Assembly: GCF_000225505.1 (NCBI RefSeq)
Contig: NZ_BACI01000056.1
Coordinates: 62,001-126,000, forward strand
Source: Gordonia alkanivorans NBRC 16433
GTDB taxonomy: Bacteria > Actinomycetota > Actinomycetes > Mycobacteriales > Mycobacteriaceae
DNA: 64,000 nt
Direction: 5' to 3'
Each line of letters opens with the position of its first letter. Position 1 is the stretch's first letter. Of this stretch, positions 33,985 through 49,937 are shown in pieces. The notes below the pieces were generated by a model that had not been told where the DNA came from, did no database searches, and saw only the letters and a program-made list of their open reading frames with translations. The translations under genes were made by a program, and so were the position numbers.

Positions 33985-36900
33985 GTGCCGAAGTCGCCTG
34001 GAGTGTCCGAATCAGACGAGCCCACCGTCGGCGCCGACACCCCCGTAGCGCAGTCTTCCGATCGTTCCTCGCGGCCCGTGGCGATCGTGGCCGCGGTGGC
34101 CGGACTGGTCGCCCTCGCCGCCGGTGTGCTGACCCCGTTCCTGCCGGTCACCACCTCGACGGCGTCGATCACGTGGCCGCAGAGCCAAGAGCTGGGCGCG
34201 GAGTCGGCGTCGGTCACCGCACCGCTGGTCGCACAGACCGCACGCGATGTGCAGATCACCATCCCGTGCCGGGTGCTGGCGGCCACGCCGGGCGATGCGA
34301 CCACGACGGTGCTGTCGACCATGCCGGCGAGCGCCACGAAGGCGCGTGAGAACGGTCTCTTCGTGGTGGCCGACGCCGCGAATGTGACGGTGTCGGTCCG
34401 CAACAAGACCCTGGCCTCGGTACCGCGTTCCGCTCTGGCGGGATGCGACGACCTACGCATCTTCTCCGACGCCACCACGACCGGCGCCCAGTTCGTCGGC
34501 CTGCCCCCGGGTGCGGCGAGCGCCGGTGGCGGCGATGTGGGCCTGGCCGAGCCGTCGTCGAATCCGCAGATCGCGGGTGTGTTCACCGGCCTGACCACCG
34601 AGCAGGTCCGGGCGTCGGGCATCGACGTGCGGATCGAGATCGACGACCGCTTCGACTCCTCGCCGTCGGTGATCAAGTGGCTGGTCATGATCATCGGCGT
34701 CGTCGCGGCGATCGTCGCGCTGATCGCGGTGGGCCGACTCGACCGCATCCACGGCTACCACCGCCGGGTGGGCGGCAGGCTCCGCTGGGGAAAGGTGCTG
34801 CGGCCGACGCCGACCGACATCGGCGTCACCCTGACGCTCGTCGTGTGGCACTTCCTGGGTGCCGGGTCGCCGGATGACGGCTACATCCTCAACATGGGCC
34901 GCAACGCCGCGGACGCGGGCTACCTGGCCGACTACTACCGCTTCTACGGCATCCCCGAGGCGCCGTTCGACTGGTACTACAACTTCCTCGCCTACTGGTC
35001 GACGATCTCGACCACCGGCCTGTGGATGCGTCTGCCCTCGTTGATCGCCGGCCTTGCCGCCTGGTTCATCCTCAGCCGGGTGCTGCTGCCGCGTCTCGGC
35101 GGCGCCGTCCGCCGGTCCCAGTGGGCGATGCTGACCGGTGCAGCGGTGTTCCTGGCGTTCTGGCTGCCGATGTGTTCGGGTCTGCGCAGTGAGGGCATCA
35201 TCGTGCTCGGCACGCTCCTCACCTGGTGGGCGGTCGAGGTCACGGTCTCGACGCGCCGGATGCTCCCCGCAGCACTCGCCGCGCTCACCGCGCTGCTGAC
35301 GCTCGCACTGGCCCCGCACGGCCTGGTCGCGCTGGCTCTGCTGATCGCCAGCGCCCGGCCGTTGCTGCGCATCCTTGTCCGCCGCCGTCGTGAAGACGGT
35401 CTGCTGCCGCTCCTCGCACCTGTCCTCGGTGCGGGTGCGCTCGTCGTCATCGTCGTCTTCCGCGACCAGACGCTGGCGACGGTCTTCGAGGCGATCCGCA
35501 TCCGCTACTCGGTCGGACCGACGCTGGCCTGGTACCAGGAGCTGCTGCGCTACTACTTCCTGGCCGTGAACCACACCGACGGTGCACTCGCACGACGCAT
35601 CCCGGTGCTGCTGTTCGCCGTGTCGATGTTCCTCGTACTCGCGATCATGTTGCGTCGCAAGCGGATCGACGGAGTCGACCCCGGGGCCGTGTGGCGCGTC
35701 CTGGGCGCATCGTTGCTGACGATCCTGCTGCTGTCGTTCACGCCGACCAAGTGGACGATCCAGTTCGGCATCTTCGCCGGCCTCGGCGCGGCGCTGGCCG
35801 CCGTCGCCTGTGTCGCGATCGGCCAGGCGGCGAGCCGAACGCTGCGCAACCTGTCGATCCTGATCGCCGGCCTGCTCGTGGCGTGTGCCGCCGCCGCGGC
35901 CGGCAAGAACGCGTGGCCGTGGCCGTACAACTTCGGCATCGCCTGGTTCGACAAGGCACCGGTCATCGCCGGGATGCAGGTGTCCACGGTGCTGCTCGCG
36001 CTGGCCGTCGTCGCGCTAGTGTTCGCCGTCTGGCAGCACCTGCGCATGGACTACGTCGACGAGACCGGCCTGTCCCACGACCAGGGCGCCGCTCCGGCCG
36101 GTTGGCGCATCGGCGTCGCCTCGGCACCGATCGCGGTGATCGCCGTCCTCATCGTCGTCTGCGAGCTCGCGGTCTTCGCCAAGGCCGCGGTCAGCCGGTC
36201 CGACACGTTCACCGTGCTGTCGGCCAACCTCGACTCCCTGCGCGGCAACACGTGCGCCATGGCCGACGCGGTGCTCGTCGAGCCGGACCCCAACAAGGGC
36301 ACACTCGCCCCCGCTGACGGCGGATCGGCGTCGAAGACCCTGGAGGGCGACTCGCACGGCTTCAGCCCCAACGGCGTGAAGCCCGACCTGACACCGCAGG
36401 CCGGTGCCCAGAAGCCCGGCGCGATGAACACCTCCGCGGACCTCTCCAAGACCTTCATCGTCTACGGTTCCAACCCCGGCACCGCGGGCGGCGTGGGCCC
36501 GCGCGGGGTCAACGGCAGCACCGCCGCGCTCCCGTACGGCCTCGACCCGGCCACCACGCCGGTCATGGGCAGCCACGAGACCAGTGACGGACAGGCCACG
36601 CTGACCACCGGGTGGTATCGCCTCCCGGATCGCGACGCCTCGCCGCTGATCGCCGTCACCGCCGCGGGTGCCGTGTTCACCTACGACCGCGACGGTGTCC
36701 CGATCTTCGGGCAGACGCTGCAGGTCGAGTTCGGCCGCGAGGTCGACGGCGAGTTCGTCGAGGTCGGCGCACCCGCGGTCCCGATCGACGCCGAGCGGTC
36801 GAACCGGCCGTGGCGCAATCTCCGAATCCCGATGGACCGCGTGCCCGCCGATGCCACGGTGATGCGCCTCGTCGCCAAGGACAACAACCTCGACGCCGAC

Positions 36901-37335
36901 CAGTGGCTCGCGATCACGCCGCCGCGTGCTCCGGTCCTGGAGACCCTGCAGCAGGTGGTCGGTTCGACCGATCCGGTTCTCATCGACTTCGCCGCCGGCG
37001 CCTGGTTCCCGTGCCAGCGGCCGATGACCGCCCACGAGGGCGTCTTCGACGTCCCCGACTGGCGAATCCTGCCGGAATCCTGGATCGCCAACTCGCAATC
37101 CAAGACCTGGATGGCCGCCGAGGACGGCGGCCTGCTGACGACCGTCGAGGCACTGACCCGGCCGTCGACGGTGGCGACGTATCTCGACAACGACTGGTAT
37201 CGCGAGTGGGGCAACCTGCAGCGACTCAACCCGCTGGTGCCGCAGGCGCGGCCGGCGGACGTGACAACCGGGTCGGCGACCACATGGGGATGGTCACGAC
37301 CCGGCCCGATCAGGGTGGTGCCCGAAGATGACTGA
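33985..37335 (+). CDS. Arabinosyltransferase of the EmbA type (second A-B pair)
   Basis: 1116 residues from GTG 33985. EmbA class by GSPDDGYILNMGR (D297/D298), IPEAPFDWYYNFL and KWTIQFG. It is clearly a paralogue of the EmbA-type gene at 25104: long shared stretches such as FWLPFCSGLRSEG there and FWLPMCSGLRSEG here. It overlaps the next gene by 8 bp in the same way as the first pair. No acidic insertion is present in its C-terminal domain. The existence of two A-type genes implies either two separate A-B complexes or a spare with altered specificity. Confidence 0.9.
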   Translation: MPKSPGVSESDEPTVGADTPVAQSSDRSSRPVAIVAAVAGLVALAAGVLTPFLPVTTSTASITWPQSQELGAESASVTAPLVAQTARDVQITIPCRVLAATPGDATTTVLSTMPASATKARENGLFVVADAANVTVSVRNKTLASVPRSALAGCDDLRIFSDATTTGAQFVGLPPGAASAGGGDVGLAEPSSNPQIAGVFTGLTTEQVRASGIDVRIEIDDRFDSSPSVIKWLVMIIGVVAAIVALIAVGRLDRIHGYHRRVGGRLRWGKVLRPTPTDIGVTLTLVVWHFLGAGSPDDGYILNMGRNAADAGYLADYYRFYGIPEAPFDWYYNFLAYWSTISTTGLWMRLPSLIAGLAAWFILSRVLLPRLGGAVRRSQWAMLTGAAVFLAFWLPMCSGLRSEGIIVLGTLLTWWAVEVTVSTRRMLPAALAALTALLTLALAPHGLVALALLIASARPLLRILVRRRREDGLLPLLAPVLGAGALVVIVVFRDQTLATVFEAIRIRYSVGPTLAWYQELLRYYFLAVNHTDGALARRIPVLLFAVSMFLVLAIMLRRKRIDGVDPGAVWRVLGASLLTILLLSFTPTKWTIQFGIFAGLGAALAAVACVAIGQAASRTLRNLSILIAGLLVACAAAAAGKNAWPWPYNFGIAWFDKAPVIAGMQVSTVLLALAVVALVFAVWQHLRMDYVDETGLSHDQGAAPAGWRIGVASAPIAVIAVLIVVCELAVFAKAAVSRSDTFTVLSANLDSLRGNTCAMADAVLVEPDPNKGTLAPADGGSASKTLEGDSHGFSPNGVKPDLTPQAGAQKPGAMNTSADLSKTFIVYGSNPGTAGGVGPRGVNGSTAALPYGLDPATTPVMGSHETSDGQATLTTGWYRLPDRDASPLIAVTAAGAVFTYDRDGVPIFGQTLQVEFGREVDGEFVEVGAPAVPIDAERSNRPWRNLRIPMDRVPADATVMRLVAKDNNLDADQWLAITPPRAPVLETLQQVVGSTDPVLIDFAAGAWFPCQRPMTAHEGVFDVPDWRILPESWIANSQSKTWMAAEDGGLLTTVEALTRPSTVATYLDNDWYREWGNLQRLNPLVPQARPADVTTGSATTWGWSRPGPIRVVPEDD

Positions 37336-40300
37336 CCGCGTTGACGCTCCCATCGAAGCGGAGCACGACGACTCGCCGCCGGCGAAACGGGAGCAGAGTT
37401 TCTCCGAACGCCATGCGGGCAAGGCGCGCATCGTCGCCATGGCGGCGGGCGCGCTCGGCATCCTGCTGGCGCTGCTGAGCCCGTTCCTGCCGGTCGACTA
37501 CACGAAGTCCGAACTCGTCTGGCCGCAGCAGGGTTCGGTCGCCAACGTCGCCGCACCGAACGTGTCGTTCGTGCCGGTGTCGATGGAGGTCTCCGTCCCG
37601 TGTGCGCTGGGTGCGTCGCTCCCGCGCACCGGCGGCGTCCTGCTGTCCACGGTGCCCGAGGGCGGTGCGGAGGCTGGGAAGGTCGGCCTGTTCATCCGGG
37701 CCACCGCCGACTCCCTGCAGGTCGTCCAGCGAAACGTGGTGCTGCTCAACACTCCTCGCACGGCCGCCCAGAACGCCCCGGACTGCCGCATCGTCGTCGA
37801 CGCGGACACCGACGGCAGCCGCGGCTCGATCCAGGGCGTGCCCGAGACCGCGAGTGCGATCCACGAGTTCGATCTCCAGGACCCGAACGCGCGTCCGCAG
37901 ATCATCGGCGTCTACTCGGGACTGCCGTCGACCGTGTCCACCGAGGGACTGTCCTTCCGGTCGACCATCGACACCCGATTCGTCTCCACCCCCACGAGTC
38001 TCAAGTTCTGGCTGCTGGTGCTGGGCGTGGCGGCGACCATTCTGTCGCTGGCCGCCCTGGCGGTTCTCGACGCCCGTGACGCCCGCGGGCACCACAAGAT
38101 CTTCCCGGCCGGCTGGTGGCGGGTCCGCCCGGTCGACGGATTCGTCGCACTCATCTTGGGAATCTGGCTGTTCGTCGGCGGCAACACCGCCGACGACGGA
38201 TATCAGGTGACGGTGGGCCGGATCGCCCGCGAGGCCGGCTATCTCGACAACTACTACCGCTACTTCGGCGTGCCGCAGGATCCGTTCGGCTGGCACTACC
38301 AGTACCTGTCGGTGTGGATGGACGTCAGCACGGCCACCCCGTGGCTCCGCCTGCTGCCGTTCATCTTCGCGATGACGTCGTGGTGGCTGATCTCCCGTGC
38401 CGCGATCCCCCGCCTGGGTCGTGCGGTCCGCGAGTCGACGCCCGCGATCTGGGCCGCCGCCCTGGTCTTCCTCGCCGTGTGGATGCCGTACAACAACGGT
38501 CTGCGCGTCGAACCGCTGATCGCACTCGGAACCCTGTTCACGTGGGTCTGCGTCGAACGGGCCATCGCCACCGGGCGGTTCTTCCCGCTGACGGTCGCCA
38601 TCATCTCGGCGGCGTTCACGCTGACCATCCACCCCACCGGGGTCATCGCGGCGATCGCGCTCATCGCCGGTATCCGGCCGCTGCTCAAGCGGTTCATGGT
38701 GCGCCGCAAGCGCGATGGCGCCCTTCCGCTGCTGCTGCCGATCCTGGCCGCGGGTCTGGCGGTGATGTTCGAGATCTTCGCCGACCAGCCGCTCGCCCCG
38801 ATCCTGGAAGCGGTGTCGGTCAACGGTCAGGTCGGTCCCACCAACAAGTGGTGGGAAGAACCGATGCGCTACTACATGCTGATGAACCCGACCGCGGACG
38901 GCGGCATCGCCCGACGCTTCGGTGTCCTGATCGTGTTCACGTGCTTCGTCCTCGTGGTGATCATGCTGCTCAACCGGCGGCATCTGCCCGGCATCGCGAC
39001 GGCACCGACGTGGCGTCTGCTGGCCATGGTCGCGGGTTCGGTTGTGCTGATGGCGTTCCTGCCCACCAAGTGGACCCACCAGATGGGTGTGTACGCGGCG
39101 ATCGGCGGTGCGCTCGCCGCGGTGGCGACCGCGTGTGCGGACCGGACGATCATGCGGCGCCGCCGGAATCGCACGCTGTTCGCGGCCGCCTGCGCCTACG
39201 TCCTCGCCCTGGCGTTCTCCGGACGCAACCAGTGGTGGTACGTCGGCAGCTACGGAATCCCTTGGCGCGACGCCGTTCCCGATGTCAAGGGCATCCCGCT
39301 GTGGACCGGCATCCTCGCCGTTGCGGTCGCACTGACACTGCTGGGCCTCTGGCAGCACTTCCGCGACGACTACGTCGACGAGGCGGTCCGTGCGGGCTCG
39401 TCGACGTCGCTGTTCTCACGCCTGCGGAGTCCGTCGATCATCATCGTGTCGGCGATCATGCTGGTGTTCACCCTGGTCTCGTTCGCGAAAGCAGACTGGA
39501 CGCAGCGCAATTCGTGGTCGTGGCTCAGCTCGAACGTGAACGCGCTCAAGGGCGAACCGTGTGCGCTCGCCGACGCCGTGCTCGTGGAGAGCGACCCGAC
39601 CGCCGGACTCCTCGCCCCGGCACGCGTTGCCGGACAGAACAATCCGTCGCCGGGTGCGGCCCTCGCGGGCGCGGGCATGGCGGGCTTCGATCCCAACGGC
39701 GTCGCGTCGGATCTCTCCGAGGACACCGAGGAGGAGTCCGACGACTCCGCGGGCACCTCGACCGCCGAGGTCGATCGCACGCAGACCGATCCGACCGAGG
39801 ACGGCAGCAGCTCCGACGACACCACCACGTCGTCGACCGACACCAGCGGCGGTCGTACCGCGCAGGCGGGCGTCAACGGCTCGACGGTGAAGCTGCCGTT
39901 CGGACTGTCACCGTCCAAGACCCCGGTGCTGGGCACCTACAACTCCCCCACCGGGACCGGGAACCTCACCTCCGACTGGTACCAGCTGCCCCAAGGGCGT
40001 TCCGACGCCCAGCCGCTGATCACCATGTCCGTGGCCGGCTACGTCGAGTACATCGATGATCTCGCGGTCGTCCGGCCGGGCCAGAATGTGCGGTTGCAGT
40101 TCGGCCGCGTCGCACCGGACGGCACGGTGGCCCCCGCCGGTCAGATGATGCCGCTCGACATCGGTGGCGCACCCGAGTGGCGCAACCTGCGTTTCCCGCT
40201 GGATCAGGCACCTCCGGGCGCCTCCGTGGTCCGCGTGCTCGCCGAGGACACCTCTCCGCTGCGCGATCAGTGGCTCGCCGTCACCCCGCCGCGGGTGTCG

Positions 40301-40693
40301 TCGATGGAGACGCTCAACAAGCTCGTGGGCAGCGAGGATCCCGTCCTCATCGACTGGGAGGCCGGACTCGCGTTCCCGTGCCAGCGACCCGCTCAGGTCA
40401 AATACGGCGTCCTCGAGACGCCGGTCTGGCGGATCTCCCCCGACCGCGAGGGCGAGCGGGTGAACTCGCAGCGCTGGATGGCCGGCGACGCCGGTGGTCC
40501 GTTGGGCATCATCGAGAACGAGGTGCGCGGCCGCGTCTACCCGTCGTACCTGCGCAACGACTGGGCGAAGGACTGGGGCTCGCTCCAGGGCCTCACCCCG
40601 ATCCTGCCGCAGAAGGACGCGGAGCTGATCATCACCACCGAGACCCACAACGGCCTCTGGACACCGGGGCCGATGCGGGCGATCGGCAACTGA
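37328..40693 (+). CDS. Arabinosyltransferase of the EmbB type (second A-B pair), Val at the ethambutol position
   Basis: 1121 residues. Catalytic loop GNTADDGYQVTVGR with D289/D290; Val296 matches Met306 of M. tuberculosis EmbB. KWTHQMG replaces the KWTHHFG of the other B/C types, a change in an otherwise fixed loop. The acidic Ser/Thr-rich insertion at about 795-850 (39710-39875) is the longest of the set. Together with the shared overlap arrangement it marks this gene as a paralogue of the EmbB-type gene at 28420. It ends at a bidirectional terminator facing accD4. Confidence 0.9.
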   Translation: MTDRVDAPIEAEHDDSPPAKREQSFSERHAGKARIVAMAAGALGILLALLSPFLPVDYTKSELVWPQQGSVANVAAPNVSFVPVSMEVSVPCALGASLPRTGGVLLSTVPEGGAEAGKVGLFIRATADSLQVVQRNVVLLNTPRTAAQNAPDCRIVVDADTDGSRGSIQGVPETASAIHEFDLQDPNARPQIIGVYSGLPSTVSTEGLSFRSTIDTRFVSTPTSLKFWLLVLGVAATILSLAALAVLDARDARGHHKIFPAGWWRVRPVDGFVALILGIWLFVGGNTADDGYQVTVGRIAREAGYLDNYYRYFGVPQDPFGWHYQYLSVWMDVSTATPWLRLLPFIFAMTSWWLISRAAIPRLGRAVRESTPAIWAAALVFLAVWMPYNNGLRVEPLIALGTLFTWVCVERAIATGRFFPLTVAIISAAFTLTIHPTGVIAAIALIAGIRPLLKRFMVRRKRDGALPLLLPILAAGLAVMFEIFADQPLAPILEAVSVNGQVGPTNKWWEEPMRYYMLMNPTADGGIARRFGVLIVFTCFVLVVIMLLNRRHLPGIATAPTWRLLAMVAGSVVLMAFLPTKWTHQMGVYAAIGGALAAVATACADRTIMRRRRNRTLFAAACAYVLALAFSGRNQWWYVGSYGIPWRDAVPDVKGIPLWTGILAVAVALTLLGLWQHFRDDYVDEAVRAGSSTSLFSRLRSPSIIIVSAIMLVFTLVSFAKADWTQRNSWSWLSSNVNALKGEPCALADAVLVESDPTAGLLAPARVAGQNNPSPGAALAGAGMAGFDPNGVASDLSEDTEEESDDSAGTSTAEVDRTQTDPTEDGSSSDDTTTSSTDTSGGRTAQAGVNGSTVKLPFGLSPSKTPVLGTYNSPTGTGNLTSDWYQLPQGRSDAQPLITMSVAGYVEYIDDLAVVRPGQNVRLQFGRVAPDGTVAPAGQMMPLDIGGAPEWRNLRFPLDQAPPGASVVRVLAEDTSPLRDQWLAVTPPRVSSMETLNKLVGSEDPVLIDWEAGLAFPCQRPAQVKYGVLETPVWRISPDREGERVNSQRWMAGDAGGPLGIIENEVRGRVYPSYLRNDWAKDWGSLQGLTPILPQKDAELIITTETHNGLWTPGPMRAIGN

Positions 40694-40714
40694 CACCCTC
40701 CGCAAACCCTCCCT

Positions 40715-40760
40715 TTTTCCGTAAACCCGCCACCTCGTGAAGGGGAGGGTTTACGGAAAA
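40715..40760. terminator. Bidirectional terminator between the last emb gene and accD4
   Basis: TTTTCCGTAAACCC (40715-40728) pairs with GGGTTTACGGAAAA (40747-40760), a 14-bp stem bounded by T-runs in both directions. An alternative 10-bp stem AAACCCTCCC/GGGAGGGTTT uses 40704-40713 and 40743-40752. Confidence 0.85.
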
Positions 40761-40774
40761 GGGGTGGGGGTGCG

Positions 40775-42325
40775 CTAGATCGGCATCAGGAAGTGCTTGC
40801 GCGGGGTCTTGAGGACCTGCTTGTCGCGCAACTGCGCCAACGCTTTTCGGAGCTGCAGGCGGGTCTCGGCGGGCTCGATGACCGCGTCGACGTAGCCGCG
40901 TTCGGCCGCGAGGTAGGGCGTGGCCATCATCGTGTTGTAGAAGTCGATGAAGTCACGACGAACCTTGTCGGCCTCGGCAGCCGAGAGCCCTTCGGTCTGA
41001 CGACGAGTCAGCACGGCGGCGGCCGATTCGGCACCCATGACGGCGATCTTGGCTGTTGGCCAGGCGAAGTTGACGTCGGCACCGAGGTGCTTGGAGCCCA
41101 TCACCGCATAGGCGCCGCCGTAGGCCTTGCGCAGCACCACGGTGACCTTGGGGACGTCGGCCTCCACGTAGGCGTAGAGGAAGCGACCCGACCGGCGGAT
41201 GGTGCCCTTCTGCTCCTCGGCGAGGCCGGGGAGGATGCCCGGCGTGTCCACGAGGAACACCAGCGGGATGTTGTAGGCGTTGCAGATCCGGACGAAACGC
41301 GTCGCCTTCTCCGACGAATCTGTGTCCAGCACACCGGACATGACGCTCGGCTGGTTCGCGACGACGCCCACCGACCGGCCGTCCACACGTGCGTAACCCG
41401 TGATGATGTTGGGCGCGAACAGTTCTCCCACCTCGTGGAAGGCACCGTCGTCGAACAGCCGGATGATGATGTCCTTCATGTCGTAGCCGGCGTTGTCGTT
41501 GTCCGGCATGAAGTCGTTGAGCGACAGATCCGACTCGGTGATCTCGGGTTCGAGTCCCGGGTTGATCACCGGCGGTTCCTCGTACGCGCTCGACGGCATG
41601 TACTGCAGGTACTCGCGGACCCAGTCGAACGCGGCCTTCTCGTCGGGCGCGATGTGGTGGATGTTGCCCCAGCGCGCCTGGTTGTGGGCGCTGCCCAGAT
41701 CCTCGGCGGAGATCTCCTCGCCGTTGACCTGCTTGAGCACGTCCGGGCCGGTGACGAACATGTACGACTTGTCCTCGACGGCGACGAGGATGTCGGTGTT
41801 GGCCGGCGTGTAGACGGCACCGCCCGCACACTTGCCGAGGATGACCGAGATCTGCGGTGCGAGACCGGAGAGCAGATCGTTGCGTCGGCCCATTTCTGCG
41901 TACCAGGCCAGCGAGGTGACGGCGTCCTGGATGCGGGCGCCCGCCGAGTCGTTGATGCCGACCATCGGGCAGCCGATCTTGCCCGCCCACTCCATCAGCG
42001 ATGCGACCTTGCGGCCGAACATCTCGCCGACGGTGCCGCCGAAGACGGTCTGGTCGTGCGAGAACGCGGCGACGGGGCGTCCGTGGACGAGGCCGTGGCC
42101 GGTGACCACACCGTCGCCGTACCCGCTCTCCGCGGCGCCCGGCATCTTGGCGAGCGCGCCGATCTCGACGAACGTCCCGGGGTCGAACAGCATGGCCAGG
42201 CGTTCGCGAGGGGAGCAGATCCCCTTCGCCGCACGCTTGGCGACTGCCTTCTCCCCTCCGGGTTCGCGAGCGGCCTCCAGCTTTTGCCGGAGGTCGGCGA
42301 GCTTGCCTGCGGTGGTGTCAGTCAC
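40775..42325 (-). CDS. accD4: Acyl-CoA carboxylase beta subunit AccD4
   Basis: 516 residues, a complete carboxyltransferase. AccD4 with AccA3 and AccD5/AccE5 carboxylates long-chain acyl-CoA to give the alpha-branch extender used by Pks13 in mycolate condensation. Carboxyltransferase features: [14 protein letters not shown] and [13 protein letters not shown] in the N-terminal half, [16 protein letters not shown] and [19 protein letters not shown] in the C-terminal half. Identity as AccD4 rather than AccD5/D6 rests mainly on the adjacent pks13 and fadD32, the order conserved in all mycolate producers. It lies 39 bp after pks13 on the same strand. Confidence 0.93.
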   Translation of the reverse strand: MTDTTAGKLADLRQKLEAAREPGGEKAVAKRAAKGICSPRERLAMLFDPGTFVEIGALAKMPGAAESGYGDGVVTGHGLVHGRPVAAFSHDQTVFGGTVGEMFGRKVASLMEWAGKIGCPMVGINDSAGARIQDAVTSLAWYAEMGRRNDLLSGLAPQISVILGKCAGGAVYTPANTDILVAVEDKSYMFVTGPDVLKQVNGEEISAEDLGSAHNQARWGNIHHIAPDEKAAFDWVREYLQYMPSSAYEEPPVINPGLEPEITESDLSLNDFMPDNDNAGYDMKDIIIRLFDDGAFHEVGELFAPNIITGYARVDGRSVGVVANQPSVMSGVLDTDSSEKATRFVRICNAYNIPLVFLVDTPGILPGLAEEQKGTIRRSGRFLYAYVEADVPKVTVVLRKAYGGAYAVMGSKHLGADVNFAWPTAKIAVMGAESAAAVLTRRQTEGLSAAEADKVRRDFIDFYNTMMATPYLAAERGYVDAVIEPAETRLQLRKALAQLRDKQVLKTPRKHFLMPI

Positions 42326-42364
42326 GGTCCTTCACTTTCTACGCGACCACGATGTCTCGTGAGG

Positions 42365-47710
<5,346 letters not shown>

Positions 47711-47774
47711 CGCTTCCAGACTACTGCTCTCGTCGGCACCCGAAACCGGGTGCCGGGTGACTGTTGTGGACGCG

Positions 47775-49679
47775 CTATTCCGCCGCGTCCGGGAACGCCG
47801 TCTGCTTGTAGCCGCCGCGCAGGCTGCCGTCGATGTAGGCGGTACGAGTCGCCCGGCGCGCGATCTTGCCCGACGAGGTGCGCGGGATCGAACCGGCGGG
47901 AACCAGCAGGACGTCGCGGGCCATGACGCCGTGGCGCTGCGCGACGGCGGCACGCACGGTGTCGGCGACCTCCTGCGGGTCGGCCTTGCGGCCCGGGCCG
48001 CGCTCGGCCACGATGACCAGCTGCTCGGAAGCGTCGTCGGGATCGGGGGTCAGACCGCTGCCGGCGAACTCGAAGACCACGGCGGGCAGCTGGTTCGCCG
48101 GCACCGAGAAGGCCGCGACGAAGCCCGGACGCAGCGCGGTGCTGGCCTCCTGGGCGCTGTACTCGAGGTCCTGCGGGTAGTGGTTGCGTCCGTCGACGAT
48201 CACCAGGTCCTTGACGCGACCGGTGATGTAGAGCTCACCGTCGAGCCAGACGCCGTAGTCGCCGGTCCGCATCCACAGGCCGTCGGCCGGGGCGCCCTCG
48301 GAGTGGCTGCCCTCCGACAGCGGGGTGACGAGCTTGTTGTGGAAGGTCTCCTCGGTCTCGGCCGGCTTGTTCCAGTAGCCGGCGCCGATGTTGAGGCCGT
48401 GCAGCCAGATCTCGCCGACGTGGCCGTCGGGACGCTCGGATGCCGTCTCCGGGTCGACGATGACCGCCCACTGGCTCACCGCGACCTGGCCGCAGGACAC
48501 CTGCGCGACCGAGTTCGGCGTGCCCTCCTCCACAACGGTCAGCTTGCCCGCGTTCAGGTCGTCGCGGTCGACGTAGATGACCTTGGCCTCGTTCTCACGC
48601 TGGGTCGCGGAGACGAAGAGGGTGGCCTCGGCCATGCCGTAGCAGGGCTTGATGGCGGTTTTCGGCAGGCCGTAGGGCGCGAAGGCCTCGTTGAACTTCT
48701 TCATCGAGCTGACCGTGACCGGCTCCGAGCCGTTGATCAGGCCGATGACGTTCGACAGGTCGAGTTCCTCGCCCTCCTTCGGCAGACCGCGTGCGGCGGC
48801 GTGCTCGAAGGCGAAGTTCGGGGCCGCGGCGTAGGTTTCCGCGCCGTCGGCGGCCGCGGCGAGTTCCTTGATCCAGCGGCCGGGCCGGCGGACGAACGCC
48901 TGCGGACTCATGATCGTGATGTACCGGCCGCCGAGCGCCGGAAGGATCACCGTCAGCAGGCCCATGTCGTGGAACATCGGCAGCCAGGTGACGCCGCGGG
49001 CGTTGCGGTCGATCTGGATGGTGTCGGAGATCTGCAGGACGTTCGCGGCGACCGCCTGGTAGGTGATCTCCACGCCCGCGGGGACGCGGGTCGAACCGGA
49101 CGTGTACTGCAGGTAAGCGACGGTGTCCTTGTTGTGGTCCTTGCCCGCGATCGGGGCGACCCAGCTCGAACCCACCGAGTCGGGCACCGCGTCGACGGCG
49201 ATGACGCGCGGGCGCTCCTTGGCCGGCAGCGGCGCGAAGAAGTCGCGGACCGCCTCGGCGGACTTGGTGGAGGTGAGGATCGCCGTCGGCTTGCAGTCGT
49301 CGAGGACGGCGTGCAGTCGATCGGTGTGGCCGGGCTCGTCGGGCGAGAACAGCGGCACCGCGACGTTGCTGGCGTACAGCGCGGAGAAGAAACCGATCAC
49401 GTACTCGAGCGACTGCGGCGCGAGAATCGCAACACGATCACCGGGCTTGGTCACCTGCTGCAGGCGTGCGGCGACAGCGCGCAGGCGCTTGCCGAACTGC
49501 GCCCAGGTCAGGTCCTGGGCTTCGCCGTCGCGCTCGCGGCTGTAGTCGATGAACCGGTAAGCCAGCGTGTCGGCCTGCTCACGCACGTTCTGTTCGACGT
49601 AGTCGACAAGCGTCGCTTCCTCGGTGAAGGAGATGTTTCCCGTCTCATCGAGAAAGTCTTCGAGTTCAGTCTTCAGCAT
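47775..49679 (-). CDS. fadD32: Long-chain fatty-acyl-AMP ligase FadD32
   Basis: 634 residues. FadD32 activates meromycolic acid as acyl-AMP and loads it onto the N-terminal carrier of Pks13. The ATP-binding motif [12 protein letters not shown] is at 192-203. Later motifs are [14 protein letters not shown] ([15 protein letters not shown]) and [26 protein letters not shown]. Members of this clade carry an insertion that blocks CoA use; the sequence fits that clade by length and neighbours. It lies upstream of pks13 by 64 bp on the same strand, as in other mycolate producers. Confidence 0.95.
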   Translation of the reverse strand: MLKTELEDFLDETGNISFTEEATLVDYVEQNVREQADTLAYRFIDYSRERDGEAQDLTWAQFGKRLRAVAARLQQVTKPGDRVAILAPQSLEYVIGFFSALYASNVAVPLFSPDEPGHTDRLHAVLDDCKPTAILTSTKSAEAVRDFFAPLPAKERPRVIAVDAVPDSVGSSWVAPIAGKDHNKDTVAYLQYTSGSTRVPAGVEITYQAVAANVLQISDTIQIDRNARGVTWLPMFHDMGLLTVILPALGGRYITIMSPQAFVRRPGRWIKELAAAADGAETYAAAPNFAFEHAAARGLPKEGEELDLSNVIGLINGSEPVTVSSMKKFNEAFAPYGLPKTAIKPCYGMAEATLFVSATQRENEAKVIYVDRDDLNAGKLTVVEEGTPNSVAQVSCGQVAVSQWAVIVDPETASERPDGHVGEIWLHGLNIGAGYWNKPAETEETFHNKLVTPLSEGSHSEGAPADGLWMRTGDYGVWLDGELYITGRVKDLVIVDGRNHYPQDLEYSAQEASTALRPGFVAAFSVPANQLPAVVFEFAGSGLTPDPDDASEQLVIVAERGPGRKADPQEVADTVRAAVAQRHGVMARDVLLVPAGSIPRTSSGKIARRATRTAYIDGSLRGGYKQTAFPDAAE

Positions 49680-49937
49680 TCATTACTCCTGTGGCCCCCT
49701 CGTGGACTCCCCCACGCGAGTGCAGTTCCCGGTGACGTCCTTCGGCGACAACACCCGGCGCTTCTGCCATCCACGTCCTGTGCCGACCGCGGGATACGGT
49801 AGCGCACGTCCAGTTACACAACGAAAAACTTGTGATCGTCAAGTTCAGCTTCGAAAGAGCGTACGTCGGTTCATCGACGTACACCCTCGGGTCAACACCC
49901 ACCACCTCGTCGTTCACACGCGAGACAGACGGTCATC

